Assembly (NCBI RefSeq): GCF_001866005.1
Contig: NZ_MLQR01000016.1
Coordinates: forward strand, 106,374-160,993
Source of the DNA: Anaerobacillus alkalilacustris
GTDB taxonomy: Bacteria; Bacillota; Bacilli; Bacillales; Anaerobacillaceae
DNA length: 54,620 nucleotides
Reading direction: 5' to 3'
Numbering within the stretch: position 1 is the first letter of the stretch; each line of letters begins with the position of its first letter. This document shows positions 27,871 to 37,033 of this stretch, piece after piece. A program made the position numbers and the translations under genes. Below the pieces are notes generated by a model, which saw only the letters and a program-made list of their open reading frames with translations, was not told the DNA's origin and did no database searches.

Positions 27871-28474
27871 AAAAACTTTCTTGCTTAAAAAACACCTTAT
27901 ATAATTGTTGAATAGCATTGTCTTTAATTATCTCTTTTCCATATTCCATTAACCGAAAAATGGTTATTGTAGAAGGATTTCCGTATTCAGATAAGAGAGC
28001 AATAAAAGCATCCGTGTCAATACCATACAAATCTTTTTCTTCAAAGGTTAGAAAATATCGGTTTTCAAAATAAAGGAGGCAGCCGGTCGGTACTCCAAAA
28101 CTATTAAGTCTAGGCGATAGTGAAATTACTTCTTCAATCGTAGAAAATTCGTAAATTATATCTTCACTTTCATCTAATGTCACTTGCATTTCTATATAAC
28201 CGTCATCAAATTCTTCTTCAATATCATCGTCTTTTTTTGATTTTGTAACGATAATAACCATTCCTTGCGCTGGCATAGAAAAAACCTCTATCGCAATAGG
28301 ACCATCGGCTTCAAATCCCAATTCATCACTAGCTTCTAACATCATATCTCGAAACAATTGATGTACTTTGGGAATATCTTGCCACATCTCTTCCTTTGTT
28401 ATGCCACGTTCACTGAGATCATCAAAGGTTAGAAAAATTTTTATTTTATCATAATTAAGCCTCTCTAAGCGCAT
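27869..28474 (-). CDS. MecA/YpbH-family adaptor protein
   Basis: Adaptor that delivers substrates to ClpC-ClpP proteolysis; B. subtilis has MecA and the paralogue YpbH. The 201 residues show the N-terminal substrate domain MRLERLNYDKIKIFLTFDDL, an acidic linker (KSKKDDDIEEEFDD, about 95-110) and the C-terminal ClpC-binding domain. ATG at 28474 has GGAGGG 9 nt upstream; a longer frame to 28519 does not fit the family. Synteny with gudB points to ypbH, although sequence alone cannot separate it from mecA. Confidence 0.88.
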   Translation of the reverse strand: MRLERLNYDKIKIFLTFDDLSERGITKEEMWQDIPKVHQLFRDMMLEASDELGFEADGPIAIEVFSMPAQGMVIIVTKSKKDDDIEEEFDDGYIEMQVTLDESEDIIYEFSTIEEVISLSPRLNSFGVPTGCLLYFENRYFLTFEEKDLYGIDTDAFIALLSEYGNPSTITIFRLMEYGKEIIKDNAIQQLYKVFFKQESF

Positions 28475-28574
28475 GTTTATTTTCCCTCCTTTTTCCACAG
28501 TTTTATAGGAACAGGTCAAACGCCATAATATCGATACCTTAATTAAAATCCGACACTTTTTAGAAATTATTTAC

Positions 28575-28709
28575 TAATTTATCTGAATTTTTTTGGGGTA
28601 AAAGACCCCCACCTCTGAGCATTGCGTAGGTGGGATTTTCCAATCAGGTGGAGTAGACTCTCCACCTGATTTTCCGATGTTTCAGCTTGCTGAATCGAGT
28701 TCACTTTAT
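28575..28709 (-). repeat. family B hairpin element (subtype B2), minus orientation
   Basis: Read on minus: GAACTCG, hairpin TTCAGCAAGCTGAA, ACATCGGAAA, a second hairpin CAGGTGGAGAG / CTCCACCTG, then CCCACCT...AGGTGGGGGTC, and the AAAAAAATTCAGATAAATTA tail also seen at 23293-23390. It lies between the MecA-type gene and the MerR regulator. Confidence 0.75.
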
Positions 28710-28833
28710 TGGTTCCTTATTCATTCTGTTAGGAAATATATCCGAACAGTTGCTTCTAGCTATTTGGGTAATATTAAGATATGAAAAAAGGTGTGAAGAG
28801 GTTCATTTAAAATTAGGAGCAAAAAAATTTTTT

Positions 28834-29736
28834 CTAATTTTTATTAAAAGAGGTAGTTAACCATTCATCCCATTCCAGTTTTGTTGACCCTATAACTATT
28901 TTCTTATATTCGCCTTCTAATAACAGTTTTTTCCCATTACCGAAAAGACCAAGTCTAATATCGTTACTAAAATGATTGATAGCATCGATGAAAGAAATTG
29001 TTTTTGGTATATTTTCAGAAACTGTACATGAAAGAAATAAATATTTAGCATTAAACTCTTGAACAACTATTTTTAGTGCTTCTAGAGGTACATTCGTTCC
29101 TAGGTAAATAACTTCATAACCTTTCTTTCGTAAATATATTGTGAAAATTAATAAATCCAATTCTTTATTTTCTCCAGGACCACAAACAGTAACTACTTTA
29201 GGTAACAGCGTATCCGATTGTATATTATTAAATATAATACCCAATCTACCTTTTAAATAATGTGTAATAAATTGTTCATGCGCCACTGTAATTCTCTTAT
29301 GTTTAACCATAATACCAATGTCTTCTATCAGCGCGCTAAAGACATCCATGACTACTTTTTCAATGCTAAACAAGCTAAAAACCTCATCTAATATTACATT
29401 TGCTTTTGAAGTTTGAAAACTTATTAAACTCTCCTTTAACTCATTAGTCAAAGTTTGTAATCTATTCTCATAATGAGAACTTTGATTTGTCTCTTCATGT
29501 ATATCTCCCTTATCTAAAAGACCCACTGCTTGTCCAATTGTAAACCCTTTGTTTACTTTCTCTATTAACCATCGCAATATTGCTACGTGTTCATCACTAT
29601 ATAACCGATGTCCGGAATTATTTCGAATCGGTTCAATGATATTATATCTTCTTTCCCAAGCTCTTAATGTGCCAGGTTGTATCCCTAGCAAGTTTGAGAT
29701 TGCTTTAATATTATACTTTCCTTGATCTTCTGCCAT
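28834..29736 (-). CDS. MerR-family regulator with B12-binding-type domains
   Basis: 300 residues: N-terminal MerR helix-turn-helix (NIKAISNLLGIQPGTLRAWE), central helical B12-binding_2-like domain and C-terminal Rossmann-type B12-binding domain. This is the layout of CarH/LitR light- or redox-responsive repressors. The axial-His signature GExHxxG reads GENKELD, with Lys for His and Asp for the last Gly. Cobalamin may therefore bind differently or not at all. ATG at 29736 has GGGGG upstream; the longer frame to 29793 adds a poorly placed N-terminus. No carotenoid or photolyase gene is nearby. Confidence 0.85.
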   Translation of the reverse strand: MAEDQGKYNIKAISNLLGIQPGTLRAWERRYNIIEPIRNNSGHRLYSDEHVAILRWLIEKVNKGFTIGQAVGLLDKGDIHEETNQSSHYENRLQTLTNELKESLISFQTSKANVILDEVFSLFSIEKVVMDVFSALIEDIGIMVKHKRITVAHEQFITHYLKGRLGIIFNNIQSDTLLPKVVTVCGPGENKELDLLIFTIYLRKKGYEVIYLGTNVPLEALKIVVQEFNAKYLFLSCTVSENIPKTISFIDAINHFSNDIRLGLFGNGKKLLLEGEYKKIVIGSTKLEWDEWLTTSFNKN

Positions 29737-29834
29737 AAATAAGCCCCCGAGTAATATAACCAATCTTTGATTTAACAATAGTATATTATACAAATGAACG
29801 TCATGTAAAATTTATACAACCTTAAGATGATTCG

Positions 29835-30215
29835 TTAGCTTTGATAATACCGATTTCTTTTTGTTACATTAGCATCCATTAAACCATAAAATAACGATAC
29901 AATTCCGCTACCTATTGCAAGCCAAAGACTCTCAAATCCTATTAATAAAAACACCAGAATTATTACAGAAATCCAGCCTAATTGTTGATATGTCGTACTT
30001 TTTTTTATGATCGTTTCAGCTACACTCTTAATTACCCTAGCTATAAATAAAAAACCTATAATAAACAATAGTACGGATCCCAACCATTGAAACGGGTTAA
30101 AAACTAACTTATTGATTATAAAGTCGCTAGATAATCCCTCTATTTTTGGAAAGAGATTATTGGATTGTTTTAAGCAAAGGTAGCCAATTACAAGGAAAGC
30201 AATACGTTTCTTCAC
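29835..30215 (-). CDS. small integral membrane protein, possibly YpbF-like
   Basis: 126 residues with about three hydrophobic segments (near 5-17, 40-60 and 80-110) and a basic tail TKRNRYYQS. GTG at 30215 has AAGGAG 9 nt upstream, better than the TTG at 30224. Order relative to the MecA-type gene and recQ resembles B. subtilis ypbF, but I base that on synteny, not on a recognised motif. Function unknown. Confidence 0.6.
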   Translation of the reverse strand: MKKRIAFLVIGYLCLKQSNNLFPKIEGLSSDFIINKLVFNPFQWLGSVLLFIIGFLFIARVIKSVAETIIKKSTTYQQLGWISVIILVFLLIGFESLWLAIGSGIVSLFYGLMDANVTKRNRYYQS

Positions 30216-30289
30216 AAAAGCCAACTCCTTATTTATTTATTTTTGCTTCATTCCACTGCTGGGAAGTTATTCTAATTCGACCTTATACT

Positions 30290-30360
30290 TTTCTGTTTTC
30301 CATAAAGATGAACTTCAATCTATGGGAATCTTACTTCCCATTAAGAGTGGAATAAACAAC
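30290..30360 (+). repeat. family C relic, shortened
   Basis: CTTTTCTGTTTTCCATAAAG(A)TGAACTTCAATC matches the left end of the 30803 copy. The right end (TTAAGAGTGGAATAAAC) follows after only about 30 bp, so the centre is lost. Confidence 0.6.
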
Positions 30361-30442
30361 CACCTATTTAAGTTTAGGCTTTAAATTTGAAAGATAAGAA
30401 CGTACACCATTTAAAGACAGTGGCGTAAACACATATTTAGAA

Positions 30443-30580
30443 GAGAACTCGTTCTAGCTTCGCTAGAACATCGAAAATTCAGTTGGAGTCTTCAACTCCA
30501 CCTGAATGGAAGTTCCCACCTACGCTACGCTTTGAGGTGGGGGTCCGTGACCCTTAAGTACAAATCAGCTTGATTAAGTT
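30443..30580 (+). repeat. family B hairpin element (subtype B1)
   Basis: GAACTCG, hairpin GTTCTAGC/GCTAGAAC, ACATCGAAAA, hairpin TTCAGTTGGAGTC / AACTCCACCTGAA, hairpin CCCACCT...GAGGTGGG, then GACCCTTAAGTACAAATCAG. It is nearly identical to 44574-44708. The first hairpin differs from subtype B2 on both arms. Confidence 0.8.
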
Positions 30581-30802
30581 ATGAGCTGGGGGCTTTAAAC
30601 TCATCCATTGTCAACTAAATACGATATTATCTTATTTATAGTTATTTGAAATCATTCACAATTAATTTTAATTTAATGAAATTTCATAATAAAGATACGA
30701 CGGAATAAGGTACTTTATCTAGTTGAAAGGAATTATAAGATTTACTCAATTAATCCTTCATTATATTCCAACTAAACGACGTAAAAAAATTTTCTGTTTT
30801 TC

Positions 30803-30964
30803 ATAAAGCTGAACTTCAATCAGCCAGGGTTTTCCATCACCCCTCACTGATTGTTAGTTTAACTTATCGGACCATTAGTGGCAGTTAAACCCCCACCTAA
30901 TCTTTTCGATTTTCTTACGTTTTGAAGTGGGGGTCTTACTGCCCATTGAGAGTGGGATAAACAA
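30803..30964 (+). repeat. family C hairpin element, longest copy
   Basis: Left end ATAAAGCTGAACTTCAATCA, right end GAGAGTGGGATAAAC. A large hairpin with CCCCCACCT...AAGTGGGGG arms, followed by CTTACTGCCC, lies near the right end. The layout resembles ends of IS200/IS605 elements without tnpA or tnpB. Confidence 0.75.
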
Positions 30965-31042
30965 TAATATACGAGTACTAAACATAATTTTATTAATAAA
31001 TGACAAACTATATTTAACGATAAAAAAGGTGGGATATTTTAA

Positions 31043-31195
31043 ATGAAAGAATTTCAAATTGAAGACATTGGAAATAATAAGGAGATAATAAATGAGTTAA
31101 CAATGTTAGAAAAAAAGATAGAAACTCAGCTAGGTAAACAAGTTGCGTTAATTGCGTATACTGAAGAAACAAATCAACAAGTTGAAAAGGGCTAA
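31043..31195 (+). CDS. small hypothetical protein
   Basis: 50-residue ORF starting MKEFQIEDIGNNKEIINELT, with an amphipathic Lys/Glu-rich helix and the segment QVALIAYTEE. ATG has AAAGGTGGG about 9 nt upstream. A strong hairpin terminator (31204-31256) begins 9 bp after the stop, which supports a real transcription unit. I do not recognise the family. Confidence 0.6.
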   Translation: MKEFQIEDIGNNKEIINELTMLEKKIETQLGKQVALIAYTEETNQQVEKG

Positions 31196-31203
31196 CTCAT
31201 TTT

Positions 31204-31256
31204 AAACTGTACCCTATAGGCAGACTTTCTTGTGTCTTCTCTATAGGGTACAGTTT
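31204..31256 (+). terminator. strong hairpin terminator between convergent genes
   Basis: Perfect 16-bp stem AAACTGTACCCTATAG / CTATAGGGTACAGTTT with a 21-nt loop, followed on plus by ATTTTTG. It ends the 50-residue ORF and could also stop minus-strand transcription from fhs. Confidence 0.8.
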
Positions 31257-31289
31257 ATTTTTGATTAAGCCCTTTTTATATTTAGAAAG

Positions 31290-31452
31290 TAAAGCTCTTT
31301 GTTTACGAGCAGCTGTTCCCTGACCTGACCACTCTATTACTTGTCGCAAAACAGCTATGAAGAAACCATGCAGCAACTTGACTAAGTCGAGGTAGAAAAG
31401 GATACCTAGAATAGCCGATAACACTGCAACTAGACAGCTTTCTAACTCTTTA
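31290..31452 (+). repeat. family A relic, strongly diverged
   Basis: Pieces of the long subtype remain: GAGCAGCTGTTCC, GCAACTTGACTAAGTCGAG and the end CTAGACAGCTTTCTAAC. It abuts the fhs stop codon rather than a terminator hairpin. It gives rise to a spurious minus-strand reading frame. Confidence 0.5.
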
Positions 31453-31456
31453 TCTT

Positions 31457-33145
31457 TTAAAATAAACCTAATGCTTTTCCATTTTCCGATACGTCCATCT
31501 TAAGAGCTGCGGGTTGCTTTGGAAGACCAGGCATCGTCATTACATCCCCTGTTAAAGCTACAATAAAGCCTGCCCCAATTGAAGGACGTAATTCTCTTAC
31601 AGTAATAGTAAAACCTTCTGGTCTACCTAATTTATTAGGATCATCAGATAAAGAATATTGTGTTTTAGCCATACAAACAGGAAGTTTCCCCCATCCCTCT
31701 TCCTCAAACTGTAACATTTGATTTTTAGCTTTAATAGTAAACTCGACCATACTTGCTCCATAAACTGTTTTTGCAATCGTTTCTATTTTATTTTGAATCG
31801 TAGTACTCAAAGGATAAAGGTAATTAAAGTTATTTTCTTTTTCATCAATTAACGAAACAACTTTTTCTGCTAAATCTACTGCACCTTCTCCTCCTTTTGC
31901 CCATACTTCTGTTAATACTGCATCAGTGCCTTCGTTTTCACATAACTTTTGTAACAACTCTACTTCAGCATCAGTATCAGTAATAAAACGATTTACAGCT
32001 ACAACTAACGGTAAACCAAAAGCCTTTATTGTTTCAATATGCTTACGTAAATTTTCCATTCCCCGCTCTAGAGCCTCTAAATTTTCTTGTTTCAGCTCAT
32101 CTTTCGGTACCCCACCATGCATCTTAAGAGCTCTAATTGTGGCAACTACTACTACTAAGTTTGGTTTAAGGTTTGCATATCTAGCTTTAATATTTAAAAA
32201 CTTTTCTGCTCCTAAATCAGCGCCAAAACCAGCTTCTGTTACTACGTAATCTGAAAGTTTTGCAGCCATTTTTGTAGCAATAATACTATTACAGCCATGG
32301 GCAATATTTGCAAATGGACCACCATGAATAATTGCAGGAGTATTTTCTAGAGTTTGTACTAAATTTGGTTTTAAAGCGTCTTTTAATAATAAAGTTAGGG
32401 CTCCTTCAACTTCTAAATCCTTAACGGTAACCGGTTTTTGCTCGTAATCGTAGGCTACTACAATTTTTGAAATTCGTTCTTTTAAATCTTTCAAACTGTT
32501 AGCTAAACAAAGGATAGCCATAATTTCCGATGCAACTGTAATATCAAATCCACTTTCTCTAGGTACCCCTTGAATTGGTCCACCAAGGCCAATTACTACT
32601 TGCCTCAAAGCACGATCATTTAAGTCAACAACACGTTTCCAAGTAACACGTCTAACATCAATGTCTAAGCTATTCCCTTGATGAATATGATTATCTAAAA
32701 ATGCAGCAAGTGCATTATGAGCAGTAGTAATTGCATGAAAATCACCGGTAAAGTGTAAATTGATATCTTCCATAGGGACTACTTGAGAGTATCCTCCACC
32801 TGCAGCACCACCTTTTATTCCCATACATGGACCTAATGAAGGTTCTCTTAGTGCAATCATTGATTTTTTTCCGATTTTTGATAAACCTTGACCTAAACCA
32901 ACCGTAACAGTAGATTTACCTTCCCCAGCAGGAGTTGGGCTTATTGCGGTTACTAATATAACTTTGCCATCTTGTTTATTATGTAAGCGATCTAAAACAT
33001 CGAGAGAAATTTTCGCTTTAAATTTACCATAAGGTTCCCAATCATCTTTCTCTAAATTTAATTGTGCAGCAATTTCATCTATTGGTTTCATTATACATTG
33101 CTGGGCAATTTCGATATCTGTTTTAACTTCTAAGCTTCGAGTCAT
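31457..33145 (-). CDS. fhs: formate--tetrahydrofolate ligase
   Basis: ATP-dependent formation of 10-formyl-THF from formate, feeding the one-carbon pool also used by YitJ and MetH. The 562 residues show the P-loop [39 protein letters not shown] and the C-terminal [20 protein letters not shown]. Two ATGs follow AAGGGGG; the second (33145) has the better spacing. Monocistronic. Confidence 0.96.
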   Translation of the reverse strand: MTRSLEVKTDIEIAQQCIMKPIDEIAAQLNLEKDDWEPYGKFKAKISLDVLDRLHNKQDGKVILVTAISPTPAGEGKSTVTVGLGQGLSKIGKKSMIALREPSLGPCMGIKGGAAGGGYSQVVPMEDINLHFTGDFHAITTAHNALAAFLDNHIHQGNSLDIDVRRVTWKRVVDLNDRALRQVVIGLGGPIQGVPRESGFDITVASEIMAILCLANSLKDLKERISKIVVAYDYEQKPVTVKDLEVEGALTLLLKDALKPNLVQTLENTPAIIHGGPFANIAHGCNSIIATKMAAKLSDYVVTEAGFGADLGAEKFLNIKARYANLKPNLVVVVATIRALKMHGGVPKDELKQENLEALERGMENLRKHIETIKAFGLPLVVAVNRFITDTDAEVELLQKLCENEGTDAVLTEVWAKGGEGAVDLAEKVVSLIDEKENNFNYLYPLSTTIQNKIETIAKTVYGASMVEFTIKAKNQMLQFEEEGWGKLPVCMAKTQYSLSDDPNKLGRPEGFTITVRELRPSIGAGFIVALTGDVMTMPGLPKQPAALKMDVSENGKALGLF

Positions 33146-33329
33146 CATATAGCCCCCTTGGAATTATTATTAACTCATTCATTTTAACGGAACATAATTA
33201 AAATTACTATCCTTGTAAGGAGTTTTTCCATTTTGGTAACCATAAAAACGCATATTTCAACTATTGTTTTTTCTTAGTGAAGTTAAACCTATTGAAAAAG
33301 GGTAAAAAATTAACAAACGTATAAGTTAT

Positions 33330-33575
33330 CTACTTACGTCTACCAGTAACCTTTTGGGTGGGCTTCCTCGAATCATTGTTTTGTGCAACTAGTAACCGCA
33401 GTAGTAAAGCTATATGTAGCTACACGAGGAACTGTTTTCATATTGTGATTAAAATAAGTAGCTTAACTGAGTCGATCTAGTAATAGAAGAGTCGATTAGA
33501 CCGTTCTTGTTATCGTAGACAAGGCGTGGGAAGCTTTCTAATCGATATGGTGCTAGAAGCTAGACAACTTATAAC
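33330..33575 (+). repeat. family A repeat, old diverged copy
   Basis: Recognisable parts are GGCTTCCTCGAATCATTGTT, TGCAACTAGTAACCGCAG, TAGCTTAACTGAGTCG and the end GAAGCTAGACAACTTATAAC. It abuts the terminator at 33589. Confidence 0.6.
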
Positions 33576-33588
33576 TTCAAAAAATAAT

Positions 33589-33625
33589 AAAAACAGGGAC
33601 TGATTAAACGTCAGTCCCTGTTTTT
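33589..33625 (-). terminator. terminator overlapping the end of a coding region
   Basis: 15-bp stem AAAAACAGGGACTGA / TCAGTCCCTGTTTTT with the stop codon of the 33604-33852 gene inside the 7-nt loop. The upstream arm encodes the last residues (KTGTDV). Confidence 0.85.
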
Positions 33626-33852
33626 ATTATCTTATCAATCCGGGCAGGAAATCCAAATAAAACATATTGATCTCTACAATAACTCTCACCATTTATACAT
33701 ACTTCATAATAATTAAACGATTGAATCTTACCAAAGGCTACCGTTTGTTTTTTCTCTAAACAAAATACTTCAATCGGCATACCTATTCGTTGATTATAAC
33801 CAAGATCATCATCAGTAACTACCGTCTTATTTTTAAGTTTAGTAATAGTCAT
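33604..33852 (-). CDS. hypothetical protein, about 82 residues
   Basis: Small, probably cytoplasmic, beta-rich protein (IGMPIEVFCLEKKQTVAFGK, later YEVCINGESYCRDQYVLFGF). It looks like a single small beta-barrel domain, but I recognise no family. ATG at 33852 has AAGGA about 10 nt upstream; a GTG at 33861 is too close to it. It lies between fhs and the ypbE-like gene with its own terminator. Confidence 0.6.
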   Translation of the reverse strand: MTITKLKNKTVVTDDDLGYNQRIGMPIEVFCLEKKQTVAFGKIQSFNYYEVCINGESYCRDQYVLFGFPARIDKIIKTGTDV

Positions 33853-34060
33853 ACTGATCACTTCCTTGTAAATATTTTTTAAAAATTAATTGACACACAA
33901 TTTATTTAGAGCCATAGCTCCATAATAATATACATCTAGCAACCTTTCAGTGTAAGCGCTTTCTACTTTAGATTATACATCTAATTATTATAATTTTCAA
34001 TCAATATCATAAATCTGTTACAGAATCTTACATTTATAATCCAAACTAGTTAGACAAAAG

Positions 34061-34294
34061 TAAGAAAAGCGCAAGCGCCTTGGTCACGAGCAGCTGCTCC
34101 TGTGCTACTCCGTTTGCTCAAGAGCAATTGTTTTCCGTGCGACGAGTAATCGCAGGAGCAAAGTAGCATGAAAGTATCTTCAAAGAAGGAATCCAAGAAG
34201 TCATTGAAGTCACAAACTTGACTGAAGTGACCGAGCTGGTAGGCTGCTTGCGCTAGACAGTTTCCAAGTTAGAAATTTATAAATTCTGATACTG
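34061..34294 (+). repeat. family A structured repeat, long subtype
   Basis: Left arm GCGCCTTGGTCACGAGC and module TGCTCCTGTG / CGCAGGAGCA with the TTGCTC/GAGCAA hairpin inside. Then a direct AAGTCA.../TTGACT stem, and the right end GGCTGCTTGCGCTAGACAG, where GCTTGCGCT pairs with AGCGCAAGC at the left. It ends at the A-tract of the terminator at 34305. Confidence 0.88.
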
Positions 34295-34304
34295 TAAAAA
34301 AAAA

Positions 34305-34329
34305 AGAAAGCTTAAAAAATAAGCTTTCT
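34305..34329 (-). terminator. intrinsic terminator
   Basis: AGAAAGCTT / AAGCTTTCT with a 7-nt loop and nine T on the minus strand. It is about 210 bp downstream of the ypbE-like gene; the stretch between (34330-34539) holds no recognisable gene. Confidence 0.75.
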
Positions 34330-34539
34330 ACAAAGAGAGAAAAATAAGAGGTCATTTACAATTAACACTTTATCACGTATTAGCACTAAAGTAAATGGAA
34401 ATTTCAGAAAATTCAAACCGCTTTAAGTGATAACTTTTTTAGGGGAGAAGTTCCGAATGTATTTTTCAAATTTCTTCCCTATACGGGCCAGTCAAAACCC
34501 ACTAATCAAAAAAGTTTAAGAAAGAATTTTAACATACTT

Positions 34540-34875
34540 TCAAATAGTGAAAAAATAAAAAAACCACTGATTAAAGTTAAGGTTTATTCTTTCGATCCAG
34601 CTTGGATAAGTAAGAACCAATAGGATTAACAGTAAAAATAATAGTAACAATGTTTTAATAAGAGGAAATCCCACTTTTCTTTTTCTTTTTCTTTCTTTTT
34701 GATCAATGGTTTTCTGTTTCTCTTTGTTTACCTTGATCTTATTTTTTTTAAACTTTTCTTTACGAGGCGGTAAGCTTAATACGTCAAGTTCTTCATGAAT
34801 TTCGTTCTTTTTTTCAAAACCCTCGAAATGCTTACGCAATTGCTCTGCTTGATCTTCCTTAAAGTTAGAAGTCAT
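34540..34875 (-). CDS. YpbE-like membrane protein lacking the LysM part
   Basis: 111 residues: a charged, Lys-rich cytoplasmic region (about 1-68, LSLPPRKEKFKKNK), one transmembrane helix (about 72-92) and a short outer tail NLNFNQWFFYFFTI. B. subtilis YpbE at this position is about twice as long and ends in LysM. No LysM-like sequence follows in any minus frame down to 34330, so this is a shortened homologue or a truncated gene. ATG at 34875 has GAGGTGA 5 nt upstream. Confidence 0.65.
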   Translation of the reverse strand: MTSNFKEDQAEQLRKHFEGFEKKNEIHEELDVLSLPPRKEKFKKNKIKVNKEKQKTIDQKERKRKRKVGFPLIKTLLLLFLLLILLVLTYPSWIERINLNFNQWFFYFFTI

Positions 34876-34929
34876 ACTTTTCACCTCAACCATCAAACTA
34901 ATCATATATGATTTATAGACTAATAATAA

Positions 34930-35511
34930 TTATACATTAGTTTCTTTATTTCGAAAGCGTAAAATACAACCTAAAACAAAATCGATTGTAAAGTGAGCGA
35001 AAATAGGAACCAATAAATTTCCTGTAATTTGATACATCCACCCCAAAAAGAAGCTTAGACTAATAGTAATTATAAATAATATTATTTTTTTTAAGTAACG
35101 TAAATGAATGACAGCAAAAAGAATACTAGCTGGGACGATCCCAAAATGCGTTTGTAACACTCCTCGAAATAATAGTTCTTCAGAAAACGCAATAATAAAA
35201 GACAATATAAAAATATGAATGACTCCTAGATTCTTAAATACTCTTTCATTTATTCCACCATCATCAAACATCTTTTTTGGTACTACTTTCTCTAGACAAA
35301 GCTCAAATCCTATAATTAAAAGGGCTGAACCACCACCTATGACAAAGATTAAATAAGGTTGCCACTTAAATAAAATTTTTATATCCTCAAAACTCTCAAA
35401 TAAGAACCAACTTAAAACAACAGCTAAGGCGAATATGATTAGCTGAGTAATATATACATTAAATAAAATTTCTTTTTCTGTCATTTTTTTTATTATTTCT
35501 TCTTGTTTCAT
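34930..35511 (-). CDS. CPBP-family intramembrane protease (YpbD-like)
   Basis: 193-residue multi-pass membrane protein of the CAAX-protease/bacteriocin-processing family. Motif 1 SEELLFRG (EExxxR, about 118), motif 2 FAVIHLRY and motif 3 HFTIDF are all present, so the metal site looks intact. Substrate unknown. It starts 4 bp after the recQ stop, part of ypbB-recQ-ypbD-ypbE. The Shine-Dalgarno is weak. Confidence 0.85.
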   Translation of the reverse strand: MKQEEIIKKMTEKEILFNVYITQLIIFALAVVLSWFLFESFEDIKILFKWQPYLIFVIGGGSALLIIGFELCLEKVVPKKMFDDGGINERVFKNLGVIHIFILSFIIAFSEELLFRGVLQTHFGIVPASILFAVIHLRYLKKIILFIITISLSFFLGWMYQITGNLLVPIFAHFTIDFVLGCILRFRNKETNV

Positions 35512-35515
35512 ATTT

Positions 35516-37033
35516 TCAATCAGTCTCTTCTATAGAAAATAGTTGATCTAATTCTTCTTGCCAAGATAAATTAGATTTCTTGTTAATGGTTTCCATACTA
35601 AAATAATTTTCCAAAGCAAAACTACAAACATCACAGCAATTCACTGGATTTTTTAGTAGGCGTTCTTCAAATTCTTTTAGGACTAGCTCTCTCCTACATT
35701 TACTACTTTCTTTCAACCATTGTTGAAATTGAACGAATTTCTTTTTCTTGTAATCAATTCTTTTAAATATTTTGTTCATTATTGTTGTTTCTATATAATG
35801 GTCATCTTTTATTAGATAATAGTTATCTTCTTTTAAAACACCTAGTTCTTCTAGATGAAATCGAATAAATCTCCACATAGTCTCCGTTACCCCAGTAGCA
35901 CCCATAATGTCATTCTCATTAAAACTTTCCATGTTTTCTCTACGTTTAAGAAACTGTATTACATCCTTTAATTGTGACTGGCTTGGAAGTTCTCTAGTTA
36001 ATAAAGATAACTGAAGAGCGGATTCCTCTTCATTGTATAAGGTAATCGCAATACTATTCTTCCCATCACGTCCCGCCCTACCTATCTCCTGCAGATAGGA
36101 TTCTAGCTGAAGAGGAAAATGAAAATGAATAACATAGCGAATATTTGGTTTATTTATTCCCATACCAAAAGCGCTTGTACAACAAATTAACTGTAGTTCA
36201 TTATTTATAAACTGTTGTTGAATAAGTAGTCGATCTTCACTATTCATTCCACCATGATAATAAGCGATGTTTTCAATCCCTTTACTAATTAGGATATTAA
36301 CAAGTTCTTGTGTCCAATTTCTAGTTGATGCATAAATAATTCCAGGCCCTTTTAAATTATTTATTAGAGTAACGAGCTCATCAATCTTTTCATCAATGAA
36401 AGGAGCTACCTTTTTTATTACTATAGCTATGTTTGGACGGTCAACACTATAAAGATGAGCTTTATAATTTTCCAATTCGAGCATTTTAACAATGTCCATT
36501 TGAACTTCTTTTGTAGCAGTTGCAGTTATAGCTAAACATGGTGGATCACCAAGCTCTCTTCTGACTTCAACCAGCTTTAAATAATCTGTACGAAATTCAT
36601 GCCCCCATTGTGAAATGCAATGAGCTTCGTCAACAACAAAAAGGGATATTTTACACTTTTTCAAGCGCCTTAATAATGATTTCGACTGTAAAATTTCTGG
36701 TGATACATAAACAATTTTTTGTTTATGTAAATGTTTGAAGGCCCTTTCCCTTTCTTGGGGATTTAAAAAACTATTTAGTGCAACAACTTCTTTTAATCCT
36801 TGACTTTTTAACTGTTGTACTTGATCTTCCATTAACGATAGTAACGGTGAAACAACAATGGTCATACCACTAAGTATATAAGCTGGTAATTGATAACATA
36901 AGGATTTTCCTGAACCTGTTGGAAGCATCGCAAGTACATTTTGATTATTTAATATGTCAGTTATGATTTCTTTTTGCCCTTCACGAAATGAGCTTAATTT
37001 AAATTTATCAAATAGAATGTTATTTAAATTCAT
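35516..37033 (-). CDS. recQ: ATP-dependent DNA helicase RecQ (YpbC-type)
   Basis: 3'-5' superfamily 2 helicase of 505 residues. Walker A MLPTGSGKSLCYQLPA (about 40-55), DEAH box VVDEAHCISQWGH, motif VI QEIGRAGRDGKNS, and a RecQ-Ct zinc cluster with Cys in KCRREL and NCCDVC. There is no HRDC domain after it, as in the shorter Bacillus form. ATG at 37033 has AAGGAG 11 nt upstream; a TTG at 37054 overlaps that site. The start lies inside ypbB, implying translational coupling. Confidence 0.93.
   Translation of the reverse strand: MNLNNILFDKFKLSSFREGQKEIITDILNNQNVLAMLPTGSGKSLCYQLPAYILSGMTIVVSPLLSLMEDQVQQLKSQGLKEVVALNSFLNPQERERAFKHLHKQKIVYVSPEILQSKSLLRRLKKCKISLFVVDEAHCISQWGHEFRTDYLKLVEVRRELGDPPCLAITATATKEVQMDIVKMLELENYKAHLYSVDRPNIAIVIKKVAPFIDEKIDELVTLINNLKGPGIIYASTRNWTQELVNILISKGIENIAYYHGGMNSEDRLLIQQQFINNELQLICCTSAFGMGINKPNIRYVIHFHFPLQLESYLQEIGRAGRDGKNSIAITLYNEEESALQLSLLTRELPSQSQLKDVIQFLKRRENMESFNENDIMGATGVTETMWRFIRFHLEELGVLKEDNYYLIKDDHYIETTIMNKIFKRIDYKKKKFVQFQQWLKESSKCRRELVLKEFEERLLKNPVNCCDVCSFALENYFSMETINKKSNLSWQEELDQLFSIEETD

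Larger units (their letters stand above)
30225..31042. other. gene-poor region holding family B and C elements
   Basis: Over 800 bp without a supported gene. It contains a short family C relic (30290-30360), a family B element (30443-30580) and a long family C element (30803-30964), listed separately. The stretch 30590-30800 is AT-rich with nothing recognised. Confidence 0.6.

Noticed and set aside
31197..31424. 75-codon minus-strand ORF after the terminator
   Set aside because: It runs through the terminator hairpin and a decayed family A repeat, has no ribosome binding site and resembles no protein.
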